The position numbers and the translations under genes were made by a program. A stretch of DNA of 64,000 nucleotides, taken from positions 35,782 through 99,781 of the forward strand of contig JABILA010000094.1 of NCBI GenBank assembly GCA_018654745.1. The letters are read 5' to 3'. Below are positions 18,145 to 27,510 of this stretch, piece after piece. The notes beneath the pieces were generated by a model. The model had not been told where the DNA came from. It saw only the letters and a list, made by a program, of their open reading frames with translations, and made no database searches. The number at the start of each line of letters is the position of its first letter. Position 1 is the first letter of the stretch. The stretch comes from Alphaproteobacteria bacterium (lineage in GTDB: Bacteria; Pseudomonadota; Alphaproteobacteria; UBA2966).

Positions 18145-19767
18145 TTAAATCTGGCTGTTTGCCTGTGGATAGTTGAGACCAAACATTTCCACCTGGGCCA
18201 TCCAGTCAGGATCCTTTGACACCAGTTCGTCAAACCGTCGGCTGCTTTCATCGACGATCTGGGGGTGTTTTTCCATCATCTTGTTAGCCTGGGCCAGATA
18301 GTAGTGTGCGAACGGGTGATCGGGGTGTCGGTCTACAACCTCCTGAAAACATTGGGCAGCTGTTTCGTAGTCACCAATTTTCATTCGATGGTTCTCAACA
18401 AAATTTACTTCCAGGTTCATCTTGTAAATTTGTCTCGTGATATGGTCGGGATCGATTCCCGGAGCACGAATAACATATTCCGTCATGTCGACATCTCCGA
18501 TGCCGAGGTTTTCTTCATCAATCCAACCATTTTCACGACAAATGCGATGCAACTCGCTCCCGCGCAATGGTGTGGCAAAATTAAAAAGGCTCCAGTCAAG
18601 ACCGAGGGTTTTGATGATTTTCAGAGACTCCTGGCGATCCTCTTCCCGTTCGCCGGGGAAACCGATAATGAAAAATGCCTGAACAAAAATATCATTTTGT
18701 TGAAGGGCTTCAATTGTAGGTCTGATCTTGCTTACGATGAGGGGTTTCTTGATAATTTCACGCAACACATAGTCTGAACCGGATTCAATCGCCAGGTAGA
18801 TTGTGTCGACACCCGCCTCTTTCATAAGACGCGCCATTTCACTATCAATGTAGACGACCGTCACACCATTTGGCATTTCAATTCGCAGGTTAAAACGAGC
18901 CAACCGCCGAAAGAGTTCTTTGGCACGCTCCTGATTCAGCAACAGTTGATCATCATAAAACGTCAGAACATTCATGCCATATTCGTCCACCAGAAATTCG
19001 ACATGATCAATGATCGAATCAATACTGGCATATCGCATGGCGCTTCCATGAAATGCGGGTTCGGCACAAAAAACGCATTTGAACGGGCAACCTCGGGAAG
19101 TCACCAAAAAGAATTGTTTGATGCTCTCAACTTCCTTGTATGAAGAATAAGGTGAGAAAGCTTCTTTCATGCTATAGGCTGCGATGTTCACTAGCCTGTA
19201 ATCAATCGCAATTACATCATCAAGGCTATCGACATATTGAGTCGTCGGGTTTTTCCCTTCCTTCAATGAGGCCCTGGTCACCCAGGGTGCATGTTCCAAT
19301 GCTTCGCGGGTGTCCTCAGCGTCTGCCAACCTACATAGCGCCAACTCACCTTCGGAATAACAAACCGCATCGATGTATTGCTGTTCTTCAAGAATTTCAG
19401 AACAAGAAACAGTTGCCGCCGGACCTCCGACAACGATTGTAGTCTCGCTGTCATTTCCCTTGATCTGTTTCGTGATCGCTTTCATGTGCTTGTAGGAAAC
19501 GTCAAAGGTGAATGATAGGCCTACTATATCCGGTTTTGAAGCGAGATGCTGATCCAGAACATTCGGGATTTCATCATGAGCATACAAATTCAGATCGAGA
19601 ATACATAAATCTGGCGTATTGACAGCCTGTGCCTTTACGTAGCTTGCAACTGTGAGCAAGCCATAGGGAAACGCAAGGTAGCTTCTAACCCCTTTGCTGA
19701 TCACGGCCTTGGTCGGGGCAACCATATAAGGAAGCACAATGAGCAGAATGCATTTTGATTTTTTCAT
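18145..19767 (-). CDS. B12-binding-domain radical SAM protein with C-terminal TPR-like segment (copy A)
   Basis: 540 residues. Residues 1-165 resemble the cobalamin-binding domain (SYLAFPYGLLTVASYV, IVVGGPAAT), though no DxHxxG histidine motif is seen. The radical SAM cysteines are C227, C231 and C234 (CPFKCVFCAEP). The last 70 residues (YETAAQCFQEVVDRHPDHPFAHYYLAQA) look like one or two TPRs. GGAG five bases before the ATG at 19767 supports the start. It is clearly paralogous to the protein at 25870-27510 along its whole length. In sugar clusters this class may C-methylate or remodel a hexose. The exact reaction is unknown. Confidence 0.78.
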   Translation of the reverse strand: MKKSKCILLIVLPYMVAPTKAVISKGVRSYLAFPYGLLTVASYVKAQAVNTPDLCILDLNLYAHDEIPNVLDQHLASKPDIVGLSFTFDVSYKHMKAITKQIKGNDSETTIVVGGPAATVSCSEILEEQQYIDAVCYSEGELALCRLADAEDTREALEHAPWVTRASLKEGKNPTTQYVDSLDDVIAIDYRLVNIAAYSMKEAFSPYSSYKEVESIKQFFLVTSRGCPFKCVFCAEPAFHGSAMRYASIDSIIDHVEFLVDEYGMNVLTFYDDQLLLNQERAKELFRRLARFNLRIEMPNGVTVVYIDSEMARLMKEAGVDTIYLAIESGSDYVLREIIKKPLIVSKIRPTIEALQQNDIFVQAFFIIGFPGEREEDRQESLKIIKTLGLDWSLFNFATPLRGSELHRICRENGWIDEENLGIGDVDMTEYVIRAPGIDPDHITRQIYKMNLEVNFVENHRMKIGDYETAAQCFQEVVDRHPDHPFAHYYLAQANKMMEKHPQIVDESSRRFDELVSKDPDWMAQVEMFGLNYPQANSQI

Positions 19768-19794
19768 AGTTACTCCAAGTTTTTTGACCTGAGA

Positions 19795-20598
19795 TCATAC
19801 CCTGCGCAAAAAACCATCAGAGGAAGCCGACACTGCGAGCTTGTATTCAAGTATCTTATCCACTTCAAATTTCAAGGAATTTCCATCCTTGGCGACGACA
19901 TCGTCGTCTTGCAATGATTTCAAATATTGCTGAAGTGCTGTTTTTGGATTGTTTCCCTTCCCCCAGGGACGGTCAAACACCTTCTCCGAAGGCAGGTCCT
20001 CAATGCCACTGTCCCAGACAACACAATAGCTGCCGGGTGTGACCAAAGGGGCATATGCCTCTAGCTCTTTGAGCACATGCTCATGCGTATGGTTTGAATC
20101 CAGCATCACAAGGACATTCGAATAACGCTTGGCTACTTCGTGGACACGTTCGATTATATCCACATCTACTGATGAACCCTCTATCATCTCCACCAGATGG
20201 GAAATCGGATGGCTCTCTATTGCTTTTCGATTGTGAGTGCGAATATCGACATCAATACCCAGGACCTTGCGGCGCGAAGCTTGCGGAGTAAGAGCAGTTC
20301 CCGCCTCGGCCGCCTCGCAATAATCAAGATGTGCAAGTAACGACGCGGAAAGGATCAGAGAACCGCCGTGGGCAATGCCTGTTTCGATAACAAGATCAGG
20401 TTTAGTATTCCAAATAATCTCCTGAACGGCGTAGATATCTTGAGGAACCTGAATAATGGGCCTGCCCATCCACGAAAAATTATAGCCATATTGCAATCTC
20501 ACCGCATGGCGAAGCCATTCCTGTGACGCAGCTCGAAATTCAGTATCAGTTCCAATTCTCTCGACATTGGTTGCTACAAAACTGTCATGCTCATTCAT
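19795..20598 (-). CDS. CmcI-type (cephalosporin hydroxylase/rhamnosyl O-methyltransferase) family protein
   Basis: 267 residues. ETGIAHGGSLILSASLL forms the SAM-binding turn, LGIDVDIR the acidic strand, and VMLDSNHTHEHVLKELEAY the metal-binding DSNHTH motif of the CmcI family. These Mg-dependent SAM enzymes O-methylate sugars (for example rhamnosyl 2-O) or antibiotic cores. It is followed 27 bases downstream by radical SAM copy A and sits in the run of decorating enzymes. It most likely O-methylates a deoxyhexose of the glycan. The regiochemistry cannot be read from sequence. Confidence 0.78.
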   Translation of the reverse strand: MNEHDSFVATNVERIGTDTEFRAASQEWLRHAVRLQYGYNFSWMGRPIIQVPQDIYAVQEIIWNTKPDLVIETGIAHGGSLILSASLLAHLDYCEAAEAGTALTPQASRRKVLGIDVDIRTHNRKAIESHPISHLVEMIEGSSVDVDIIERVHEVAKRYSNVLVMLDSNHTHEHVLKELEAYAPLVTPGSYCVVWDSGIEDLPSEKVFDRPWGKGNNPKTALQQYLKSLQDDDVVAKDGNSLKFEVDKILEYKLAVSASSDGFLRRV

Positions 20599-20700
20599 TG
20601 AAAAAGTGTCCTAAATTGCAAATATTGGCGTGGTCGAGACGAACATTAATAATCACGCACCAAGCGTTTTCCTGTGCCAGCTCACTTGGTCAGTCCACTG

Positions 20701-21513
20701 TTAAAGCTTTCCCCAAAATTCCATTGGCTCGTACGTCGGGTAGGGATAGTGGCCTAAATTTAACTCTATCTTCCAACCCTCTTCAGAAATTTTGTTTTCC
20801 ACAAGCTTACGAATCGAAATCGGCTTTCCCGAACATATATTCCGAACCTCGGTTCTGCCGGTTTCCAATGCCATGGAAACCAATCCGGCAGTCGCCTCCT
20901 CCACTGGCAGGTAATCCCTGAGTTGTTCTCCGCCAGACATATTGAAAACCTCGTCGCCATTTTTCACTGCTGCTTCCAATGTTGGCAGAATGGCATTCTT
21001 TCCCTGCCCGAAACCACAAAGGTAAAACAGCCGCGCCCAACGCAATGAAAAATTGAATTCGCTTTGAAGTTTATTAAGCTGGAGATGGAGTGACGCCTTG
21101 GCCTCGCCATATGCGGTAACAGGTTGAGCAATTAAATTTGGCGAGAGTTCGCCAGATTGCATGCCATATTCGAAGCAGGTTCCACTGACGGTTACGTTTT
21201 CAAGGCCCGACGAGACAGCAGATTCAATGAATCGAAAGTGAGCGGGTAGTTCCTTTTCCAAATGACACGACGAGTGATAATTCGGCAACCCTCCCCACGC
21301 CAAATGAATCAGGACATCGGGTTCATGCATCAGAGAATAGATATTATCTGGAGGGGACTGAATATCGATAGGTACGACTAGATGGTGCGAGAGCGAAGTC
21401 GGCACCTCAGTCGTTGGTCGCATTACAAGGATTGGTGAAATGTTCAAACGCTCAAGTTCCTTGACCACATATCTGCCCAGAAATCCATTAGCACCAGTCA
21501 CCGCAACTTTCAT
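20701..21513 (-). CDS. NAD-dependent epimerase/dehydratase family sugar reductase
   Basis: 270 residues of the extended SDR superfamily. The nucleotide loop GANGFLG is at the N-terminus (MKVAVTGANGFLGRY), followed by a Ser/Thr catalytic stretch (TVSGTCFEYG) and AYGEAK (Tyr-x3-Lys). It is shorter than 4-epimerases and resembles reductases that make CDP-abequose/paratose or 6-deoxyhexose products. The ATG at 21513 is preferred because the family begins at KVAVTGA. The frame remains open 33 codons upstream but overlaps the FkbM gene. A likely role is 4-keto reduction after RfbG and the RmlC-like epimerase. Confidence 0.7.
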   Translation of the reverse strand: MKVAVTGANGFLGRYVVKELERLNISPILVMRPTTEVPTSLSHHLVVPIDIQSPPDNIYSLMHEPDVLIHLAWGGLPNYHSSCHLEKELPAHFRFIESAVSSGLENVTVSGTCFEYGMQSGELSPNLIAQPVTAYGEAKASLHLQLNKLQSEFNFSLRWARLFYLCGFGQGKNAILPTLEAAVKNGDEVFNMSGGEQLRDYLPVEEATAGLVSMALETGRTEVRNICSGKPISIRKLVENKISEEGWKIELNLGHYPYPTYEPMEFWGKL

Positions 21514-21550
21514 TTCCCGTTGCCCCACACGACGATGCCCAAAATACACA

Positions 21551-22732
21551 TCAGTTTTTGCCTTTTGTTTCCGGCAACCCATACAGGACGGCACCGGTTC
21601 CACACCAGCCATGCAGGCGCATTAGAAATTTGTAGTCCGGAAATTCATCCATAACCCAGCGCGGCAATGCCCAGAGTCCATTACTGTTGTGATAAGTTGT
21701 TACAGCAATAACTGGACGATGACTCGCAATTAGATTTCGAGCGCCTTTCAACGCATTCAATTCTGCACCTTCGAGATGCATTTTGATAAATCCTGGAGCC
21801 AAAGACAAATCATCCAAAGCAATCACTTCAAGAGCTTCTGCGCCAAGTTCCGAAAGTTGCGAAGCGTAACCCAGTCCCTCAAAAAACAACTGCTCTCCAA
21901 CGTGTTCTCCGGCAATTGCCGGTATTATCTCTACCTTCTCTATAACGTTAGTTGGTAAATTTTCCTTGAAAGTTTTCAATCTTTTCAGGTTGTTTTTATC
22001 TGGTTCGATTGCCCAGATTTTGTCAAAATCCGGGCCAACCAAATTTATATATTGTTCCGCAACTTCGCCAACGTGGGCCCCGACATCAAGGAACGATTTT
22101 CGATCCGACAATTCGCTCAAGACTTCCGGAATAAAGTAACGGTTATCCGTTGTTACGGGTGCTTGTTCGAAGTTCCATTCCTCTCGCAATAATCTCCACG
22201 CAATGAATTGGAGGTGATGTGCCCTTGAAATATCGTCGTTCCAGCCTTCAAGGACAGCATTGATCATTGAAACGTCATACGTTGAAATTGGATCAGAAAA
22301 CCACCCGTTCGAAAGCGGATGGCGGTCCCTGAAAGCCTCTGTTACGTCGTAAAATGGTACGATGTTCGTCCATCCTCCAGCGATCAGATTAGTTTTAATA
22401 TCGGCATAGCGGGCAGTGACAACAGACACAGCAAGCAAAGTTTCCTTTTTTCGTTTCGCATCAACTTCTTCAGGCGTGAATACATCTACGCCTGTCCAAT
22501 AACCATCTTCGCGAATGTTTGCGGCATTGGCATCTACCACAAACGCTAAAGGAACCCCCACTCTCTCCAGGTACTCGCGTGCCAGTCTGCCAAGGTTTCC
22601 GCCTCCATAGATAGCAAGCGGCTTGTCGAGCGATATGGGCTTGCGGAGTATCGGAGAATTCACAATACGCTGCGCCAATTCTTTGGCCTGAGAGCGGTTT
22701 GGCAAATAATCAATGTTGAATGAAGAAGTCAT
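21551..22732 (-). CDS. FkbM family methyltransferase (copy 2) with N-terminal Rossmann-like segment
   Basis: 393 residues. An N-terminal nucleotide-binding-like motif AIYGGGNLGRLAREYL near 45-60 precedes the FkbM domain (about 180-390): LDVGAHVGEV, WAIEPDKNNLKRL, FIKMHLEGAELNALKGA and RPVIAVTTYHNSNGLWALP. The family O-methylates sugars using SAM. Unlike copy 1 at 7709, the SAM-binding loop GAHVG is canonical, and the two N-terminal halves are unrelated. It lies 59 bases downstream of the glycosyltransferase gene and just upstream of an SDR reductase. Confidence 0.8.
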   Translation of the reverse strand: MTSSFNIDYLPNRSQAKELAQRIVNSPILRKPISLDKPLAIYGGGNLGRLAREYLERVGVPLAFVVDANAANIREDGYWTGVDVFTPEEVDAKRKKETLLAVSVVTARYADIKTNLIAGGWTNIVPFYDVTEAFRDRHPLSNGWFSDPISTYDVSMINAVLEGWNDDISRAHHLQFIAWRLLREEWNFEQAPVTTDNRYFIPEVLSELSDRKSFLDVGAHVGEVAEQYINLVGPDFDKIWAIEPDKNNLKRLKTFKENLPTNVIEKVEIIPAIAGEHVGEQLFFEGLGYASQLSELGAEALEVIALDDLSLAPGFIKMHLEGAELNALKGARNLIASHRPVIAVTTYHNSNGLWALPRWVMDEFPDYKFLMRLHGWCGTGAVLYGLPETKGKN

Positions 22733-22791
22733 TTATCAACAACCCGGACGGATGAGCTGCAACCGCCATGCAGAAAATTCTAATCGGTCGG

Positions 22792-24102
22792 TCATAGATG
22801 TTTGGCCCAGTTTTGGAACATCGGATCGTCAGGAAAGTAGTTCAGGAACTGATGCACACTCCCTTTTGTACGTTCAAGATAAATGTGACGTGAATCTCCT
22901 TCCGGAGTGCATACATCTCCATTGTCCTGAAATATTGATTTACTGCGATCAAATACCCTGAACCAATCAGATGGTGATTTCCCGAATATTCCTTCAAATT
23001 GAATTGATTTCTTTGGTTCATTCATCATTTCACGCCACTGCATTGAAAGTGAATGCTCCATATGTTCTGTCGTATATTTTGCTTTTGTGGCTTTCATAGC
23101 CCGGTGGGACATCGCGATCATTTCAGATCGGTTATTCGAAAGCCATTCAACGGCTTGAGCCAGTTCGTGTGGTGACTTCACGACTAATCCAGTTACGCCA
23201 TCTTCAACAATATGCATTTCCGCCTGGTTGTTTAAAACGATTGGCACAACACCCATGGCCATGGCTTCCAACAAAGCATTTTCAGCAGTCCCGTAATGGT
23301 TTGGGTTCAGGATATAAATCAAAATATCCAGCTGAGCGAGTTCCGCTTCGACGTCGTTCACATAGCCACAAAACTGCAAAATATCTGGTCGCCCGATATT
23401 CCTGCATTGTTCCTCAAGCGCCAGGCGGTTCACCTCATCTCCTATCAAACTGACTGTAAAATCTGGTTCAAAAACAGCCGCTATGAAGGAAACAAACTCC
23501 GGATGTAGTTTCGAGAAATTTAGTGTTCCGACATAACCCGCGCGTAAGGTCTTTTGATGTTGCTTGCGATTGAGCAGTGGTTTCATTTCTGTGACACAGC
23601 CACTGGATACTACTGTTAGATTTGCCATGAAAACTGATGAAAGGTTAACAACTTCTTCTGACGAGTACGAACAACTTGACGTAAAAATGAACTTCTGCGC
23701 CATCGACAACAAGCCCGGTGGGATTGCAGGATAATAAAGTCCAGAAGTATGGCACCATACTATCAGGCGCATATTCTCAAATTGGGTTCCACACATCGCC
23801 CACGGTATTGAAGGATGGTTGATGAATTCCAGCTGTACGATGTCCGCTTTTCGGATGGCATGTGAAAGCTGGTCAATATTGTCGAAGATATTAATTTCAC
23901 ATCCACTCTGTGTAGCCTCGTCGACAAACTGCGTTTTCTCGGGCGGCTCCAGGAGTATGATCTCATGTTCATCCTGTGGACTTGACAAGGCAGCCTGAAC
24001 GACAAGAGAAGCAAGAGCTTTGCCAATCCCCCCACCCATATGAGGTGTAATGTGCAAGATGCGAATGCCTGAAGATTGATCCTTGCTCACGCCATCCATC
24101 AT
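22792..24102 (-). CDS. Glycosyltransferase family 4-like protein
   Basis: 436 residues, GT-B fold. The N-terminal GGGIGKALASLVV motif and the C-terminal donor-binding region (VSLIGDEVNRLALEEQ, ILQFCGYVNDVEAELAQLDILIY, then GTAENALLEAMAMGVVPIV with the E-x7-E pattern) are typical of GT4 enzymes. It would transfer a nucleotide-activated sugar in the cytoplasm. About 80 extra C-terminal residues are not part of the usual domain. Two adjacent methionines (MMDG) leave the start ambiguous by one codon. Confidence 0.82.
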   Translation of the reverse strand: MMDGVSKDQSSGIRILHITPHMGGGIGKALASLVVQAALSSPQDEHEIILLEPPEKTQFVDEATQSGCEINIFDNIDQLSHAIRKADIVQLEFINHPSIPWAMCGTQFENMRLIVWCHTSGLYYPAIPPGLLSMAQKFIFTSSCSYSSEEVVNLSSVFMANLTVVSSGCVTEMKPLLNRKQHQKTLRAGYVGTLNFSKLHPEFVSFIAAVFEPDFTVSLIGDEVNRLALEEQCRNIGRPDILQFCGYVNDVEAELAQLDILIYILNPNHYGTAENALLEAMAMGVVPIVLNNQAEMHIVEDGVTGLVVKSPHELAQAVEWLSNNRSEMIAMSHRAMKATKAKYTTEHMEHSLSMQWREMMNEPKKSIQFEGIFGKSPSDWFRVFDRSKSIFQDNGDVCTPEGDSRHIYLERTKGSVHQFLNYFPDDPMFQNWAKHL

Positions 24103-24190
24103 CGATTGCCAGTAGCATCTATATGAAGGTTGAAATTGATCTTACCCTGCTCGCTCATGTTCGAAATGCAAAAAGATTTACCAGAAATCA

Positions 24191-24754
24191 TCACACTGCC
24201 ACGCCCTGAAAATGATCGTCCAGATCTGGATGTCCAGCATCTTTGGCAGAAGAGTTGATTATTGGTAATGGCCAGTTGACCGCTATGCGCGGGTCATTAG
24301 CTTTTATCCCGCCTTCTGCCTCAGGATGATAGGCAGCGGTATTAATATATAGCGCTTCCACTTCCTCGGTAAGTGCCTGGTACCCGTGCGCAAAACCTTC
24401 AGGAATAACCAACGATTTATTGTTTTGTGCACTCAGGATTTCTGCATGCCAAAACAAAAAGGTTGGTGAATTTTGTCGAATATCAACGCAGACATCAAAC
24501 AATTCACCACGGGTACAACTAACAATCTTCGTCTCTGCATGAGGTGGGAGTTGATAGTGCAGTCCCCGGACTATCCCACATCCTTTGGTAATTGAATGAT
24601 TGATTTGCGCCACGTTTAGATTGGGTGCAAGCTCCGTCAGTTCTTCAAGGCAAAACATGCGTTGAAACTGCCCACGGCTGTCCTCAAAAGGTTTTCTCTG
24701 CAGTACTTTCAAACCGCCTAAATGTGTATCTATGATGTCAAATCGATCACTCAT
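24191..24754 (-). CDS. RmlC-like dTDP/CDP-4-keto-6-deoxyhexose 3,5-epimerase
   Basis: 187 residues, the normal RmlC length. FEDSRGQFQRMF is the substrate-binding start, VRGLHYQ holds the catalytic His, then DVCVDIR, IPEGFAHGYQAL, and a closing NDPRIAVNWP. It epimerises C3 and/or C5 of a 4-keto-6-deoxyhexose. Without RmlA/RmlB here, the likely substrate is CDP-4-keto-6-deoxyglucose from RfbG. The start at 24754 is chosen by the family N-terminus; the frame runs 27 codons further up into the upstream radical SAM stop region. Confidence 0.82.
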   Translation of the reverse strand: MSDRFDIIDTHLGGLKVLQRKPFEDSRGQFQRMFCLEELTELAPNLNVAQINHSITKGCGIVRGLHYQLPPHAETKIVSCTRGELFDVCVDIRQNSPTFLFWHAEILSAQNNKSLVIPEGFAHGYQALTEEVEALYINTAAYHPEAEGGIKANDPRIAVNWPLPIINSSAKDAGHPDLDDHFQGVAV

Positions 24755-24776
24755 AACATTTCCAAACCCCGGAAAA

Positions 24777-25799
24777 CTATTTTTTCTCTGCGTATTCCAG
24801 GAACGCAGGCAGAAGCTTTTCGCGATAAGCGTCAATATTGTCCGGCAGACAATGAGTTAATTGACCGCAGCTTTTGCATACCGGGTTTTCATTCCGCTTG
24901 CCTTCCAGATGCTGAAGGCGCAGATCATTCATCTCATCGGAATGCCATATTGATTTCACACTTTGGCGACGAGCATCACCCACAAGCAATTTTCGACCCC
25001 AATCGAGAAAGCAGGAACTCGCCAAGCCATCTGCGTTAATAGAGAGGCTGTAGAAAATGTAGGGACAAGTATCTGTTTGTGTAATCGATTGTTGATAAAT
25101 GCCCTGCTGAATTTCCACGCCAGTATGCGTTTCAACATCAAATTCCGGCCAACATGGCGCGAAGTTTTCAATGAATATTCTGTCACAATAGTCGCCAAAA
25201 ACCTCAAGGAACTCTTCTTTTTGGTTCTCTGTCAATATATCTCCGGGTATCTTGATCGAGACTTCACATGCACCTTTGTTTTGATCAAGCCATTTGACCG
25301 ACTTCACAAATTCGTCAAAGTCAAATTCGTATTTGGTGAATTCCAGATATTGCCCGGCGTCCATCCCGTCGACCGAAATGTTTATTTTATCCAAACCTGC
25401 TTCGAGAACTGGTTCCAGCCTGGCAGGGGTCATCAGGGAACCATTTGTAGTCGTATCAATATATTTGACTGCCCCGCTCTGCTTGGCATAAGCGATCATT
25501 TTGGCAAGGTTCTTATTCAAAAACGGCTCACCATCTTTGTACAATCGCAGGACTTTTACAGGTTGTGGAAATTCTTTCAGGTCATCAACAATTTTCTTGA
25601 ACAGGTCCAGCTTCATCACCCCTTGAAAGCGACCAGTTTCATCTATCAGCTTCTGGTGTCCGGTCGGGCAGAACGGACAACTAAAGTTGCACGCACTCGC
25701 AGGATCGACAAATAACGTGATAGGCGTATCAAGTGGAATAACATCCTGCAGAAGCGTTCGATCTTCCAGATTAATTCTTGGTTGATATTTGGCTTTCAC
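24777..25799 (-). CDS. Radical SAM/SPASM domain protein
   Basis: 340 residues. The Fe-S cysteines are C37, C41 and C44 (CNFSCPFCPTG). LRLYKDGEPFLN and TTTNGSLMTP follow in the TIM-barrel core. A C-terminal SPASM-like set (CPYIF, SSCFLDWGR, CKSCGQLTHC) would hold an auxiliary cluster. SPASM enzymes include sugar dehydrogenases, dehydratases and peptide-modifying enzymes. Its place between B12 radical SAM copy B and the RmlC-like epimerase suggests a sugar substrate. It is unrelated in detail to the radical SAM protein at 8979. Confidence 0.78.
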   Translation of the reverse strand: MKAKYQPRINLEDRTLLQDVIPLDTPITLFVDPASACNFSCPFCPTGHQKLIDETGRFQGVMKLDLFKKIVDDLKEFPQPVKVLRLYKDGEPFLNKNLAKMIAYAKQSGAVKYIDTTTNGSLMTPARLEPVLEAGLDKINISVDGMDAGQYLEFTKYEFDFDEFVKSVKWLDQNKGACEVSIKIPGDILTENQKEEFLEVFGDYCDRIFIENFAPCWPEFDVETHTGVEIQQGIYQQSITQTDTCPYIFYSLSINADGLASSCFLDWGRKLLVGDARRQSVKSIWHSDEMNDLRLQHLEGKRNENPVCKSCGQLTHCLPDNIDAYREKLLPAFLEYAEKK

Positions 25800-25869
25800 T
25801 GCACGTCCTCTATTGCGATAGGTAGATTATTTGTTGAATAGAAACGAAAAGTTTTCACAAACCACCATT

Positions 25870-27510
25870 CTATACGAGATTAAAAACGCCGGCATAGTCC
25901 TGCCAGATGGGTTCGCTCTCGATTATAGAGTGAAATGCCTTTCTGTTGTCTTCTATTGACTGGAGGCTACCGCCTGACTGTTCATATGCTTTTGCCAGGT
26001 AGTAGTGAGCAAAGGCATGTTGATCATAGCGTTCAAGTACTTCTTCAAAGCACTTGGCTGCGGCATTGAAGTTTCCAATCCGCATTTGACGGTTATTAAC
26101 AAAGTTTGTTTCCAGGTTCATGAGATAGGCTACACGTGTAATTTTCTCTGGCTCGAGACCAATTTCGGGAGCATTTATCATGTACTGGTTCCCGATAACT
26201 TCACCTATTCCGATATCTTTATCGATATATCCCTTGTCAACACAGATCGTATGCAGCTCACTTCCTCGTACAGGAGATGCCAGACTAAACCCGCTCCAAT
26301 CAAGATCGGCATCCTTTATTAGCTGAAGCGTTTCCTGACGGTGATCGTCCATTTCACCAGGCAAACCGATTACAAAAAAGGCCTGTACAAAAATATTGTT
26401 CTTTTGAAGGGCTTCTACGACCGGTCGAATTTTTCTTTTCTTTAGAGGTTTTTTGATGATCTTGTTCAAGACGTAGTCTGAACCCGATTCAATGGCGAGC
26501 GGAATCGTATCAAAACCGGCTTCTTTCATGAGACGAGCCATTTCATCGTCTATATAGACGAGCGTCACACCATTAGGGGCCTCGAGGCGAAGATTGAACT
26601 TGGCGAGCCGGCGGAAAAGTTCTTTGGCACGTGCAGTATCAATCAAAAGCTGATCGTCATAGAACGTAAGAACGTTCATGCCATATTTGTCGACGAGATG
26701 TTTTACATGATTGATGATGGCATCAATTTCAATGTACCTCATGTTGGCACCATGTAAAAAAGGCTCTGCGCAAAACACACACTTGAAAGGGCAACCGCGT
26801 GACGTAACGACGAAGAACTGTCTGACGTCATCTTCATTGCGGTAGGATGCAAAGGGTGAGAAGGCCTCCTTCATGCTATAGGCACTGGCGTCCACAAGAT
26901 CATAGTCCACGTCTACTACGTCATTCAGATTATCAACGTAAACTGACCTGGCCTTTCTACCTTCCGATATTGAGCGCTTTGTTATCCACGGATCGTTGTC
27001 CAACTCGAGCCAACGGTCTTCGCTTTCAACCAGCCTTTTGATTGCCGTTTCACCCTCCGAATGGCATATAGCATCGACAAATTCCTGCTCCTTGATTATC
27101 TCGCCGGAAGAGGTCGTGGCTGAAGCTCCACCTAACAAAACCAAAGCATCCGGGTTGTGTTGCTTGAGTTGTTGGGAAATGCCTCGCACGTACTGGTAGG
27201 ATTGATCGAACATCATTGACATGCCGATGATGTCTGGTTGGTGAGTATCCAATGACTGTTGAATGACATCAAAAATTTCGTCCAACGAAAAAAAGTTCAA
27301 GTCCAGGATTTTTGCATTTACACGGGTTTTGGAAAACCTTTTTACGTATGAGGCCAGCGTTAATACGCCGTATGGAAAAGCAAGGAAGCTCTTGGTCTTA
27401 ACCCTGGTTGCCAGATCTTTTTTCACAAGATACGGCAGCACAATCAACAATATTGTTGTGCCACCCGGCAGCTCTTTAGCACCAGACTTCTGATCAATCT
27501 CACCGGCCAC
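25870..27510 (-). CDS. B12-binding-domain radical SAM protein with C-terminal TPR-like segment (copy B)
   Basis: 546 residues, paralogue of the protein at 18145. They share SFLAFPYGVLTLASYVK, the motif CPFKCVFCAEPFLHGANMRY, NVLTFYDDQLL, IPLAIESGSDYVL and a TPR-like tail (AAKCFEEVLERYDQHAFAHYYLAKAYE). The start is GTG at 27510 with CGGAG eight bases upstream; the nearby upstream ATG is out of frame. The N-terminal cobalamin-domain region lacks a clear DxHxxG motif. Two such paralogues in one island suggest two distinct methylation or rearrangement steps, or successive steps on one sugar. Confidence 0.78.
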   Translation of the reverse strand: MAGEIDQKSGAKELPGGTTILLIVLPYLVKKDLATRVKTKSFLAFPYGVLTLASYVKRFSKTRVNAKILDLNFFSLDEIFDVIQQSLDTHQPDIIGMSMMFDQSYQYVRGISQQLKQHNPDALVLLGGASATTSSGEIIKEQEFVDAICHSEGETAIKRLVESEDRWLELDNDPWITKRSISEGRKARSVYVDNLNDVVDVDYDLVDASAYSMKEAFSPFASYRNEDDVRQFFVVTSRGCPFKCVFCAEPFLHGANMRYIEIDAIINHVKHLVDKYGMNVLTFYDDQLLIDTARAKELFRRLAKFNLRLEAPNGVTLVYIDDEMARLMKEAGFDTIPLAIESGSDYVLNKIIKKPLKKRKIRPVVEALQKNNIFVQAFFVIGLPGEMDDHRQETLQLIKDADLDWSGFSLASPVRGSELHTICVDKGYIDKDIGIGEVIGNQYMINAPEIGLEPEKITRVAYLMNLETNFVNNRQMRIGNFNAAAKCFEEVLERYDQHAFAHYYLAKAYEQSGGSLQSIEDNRKAFHSIIESEPIWQDYAGVFNLV

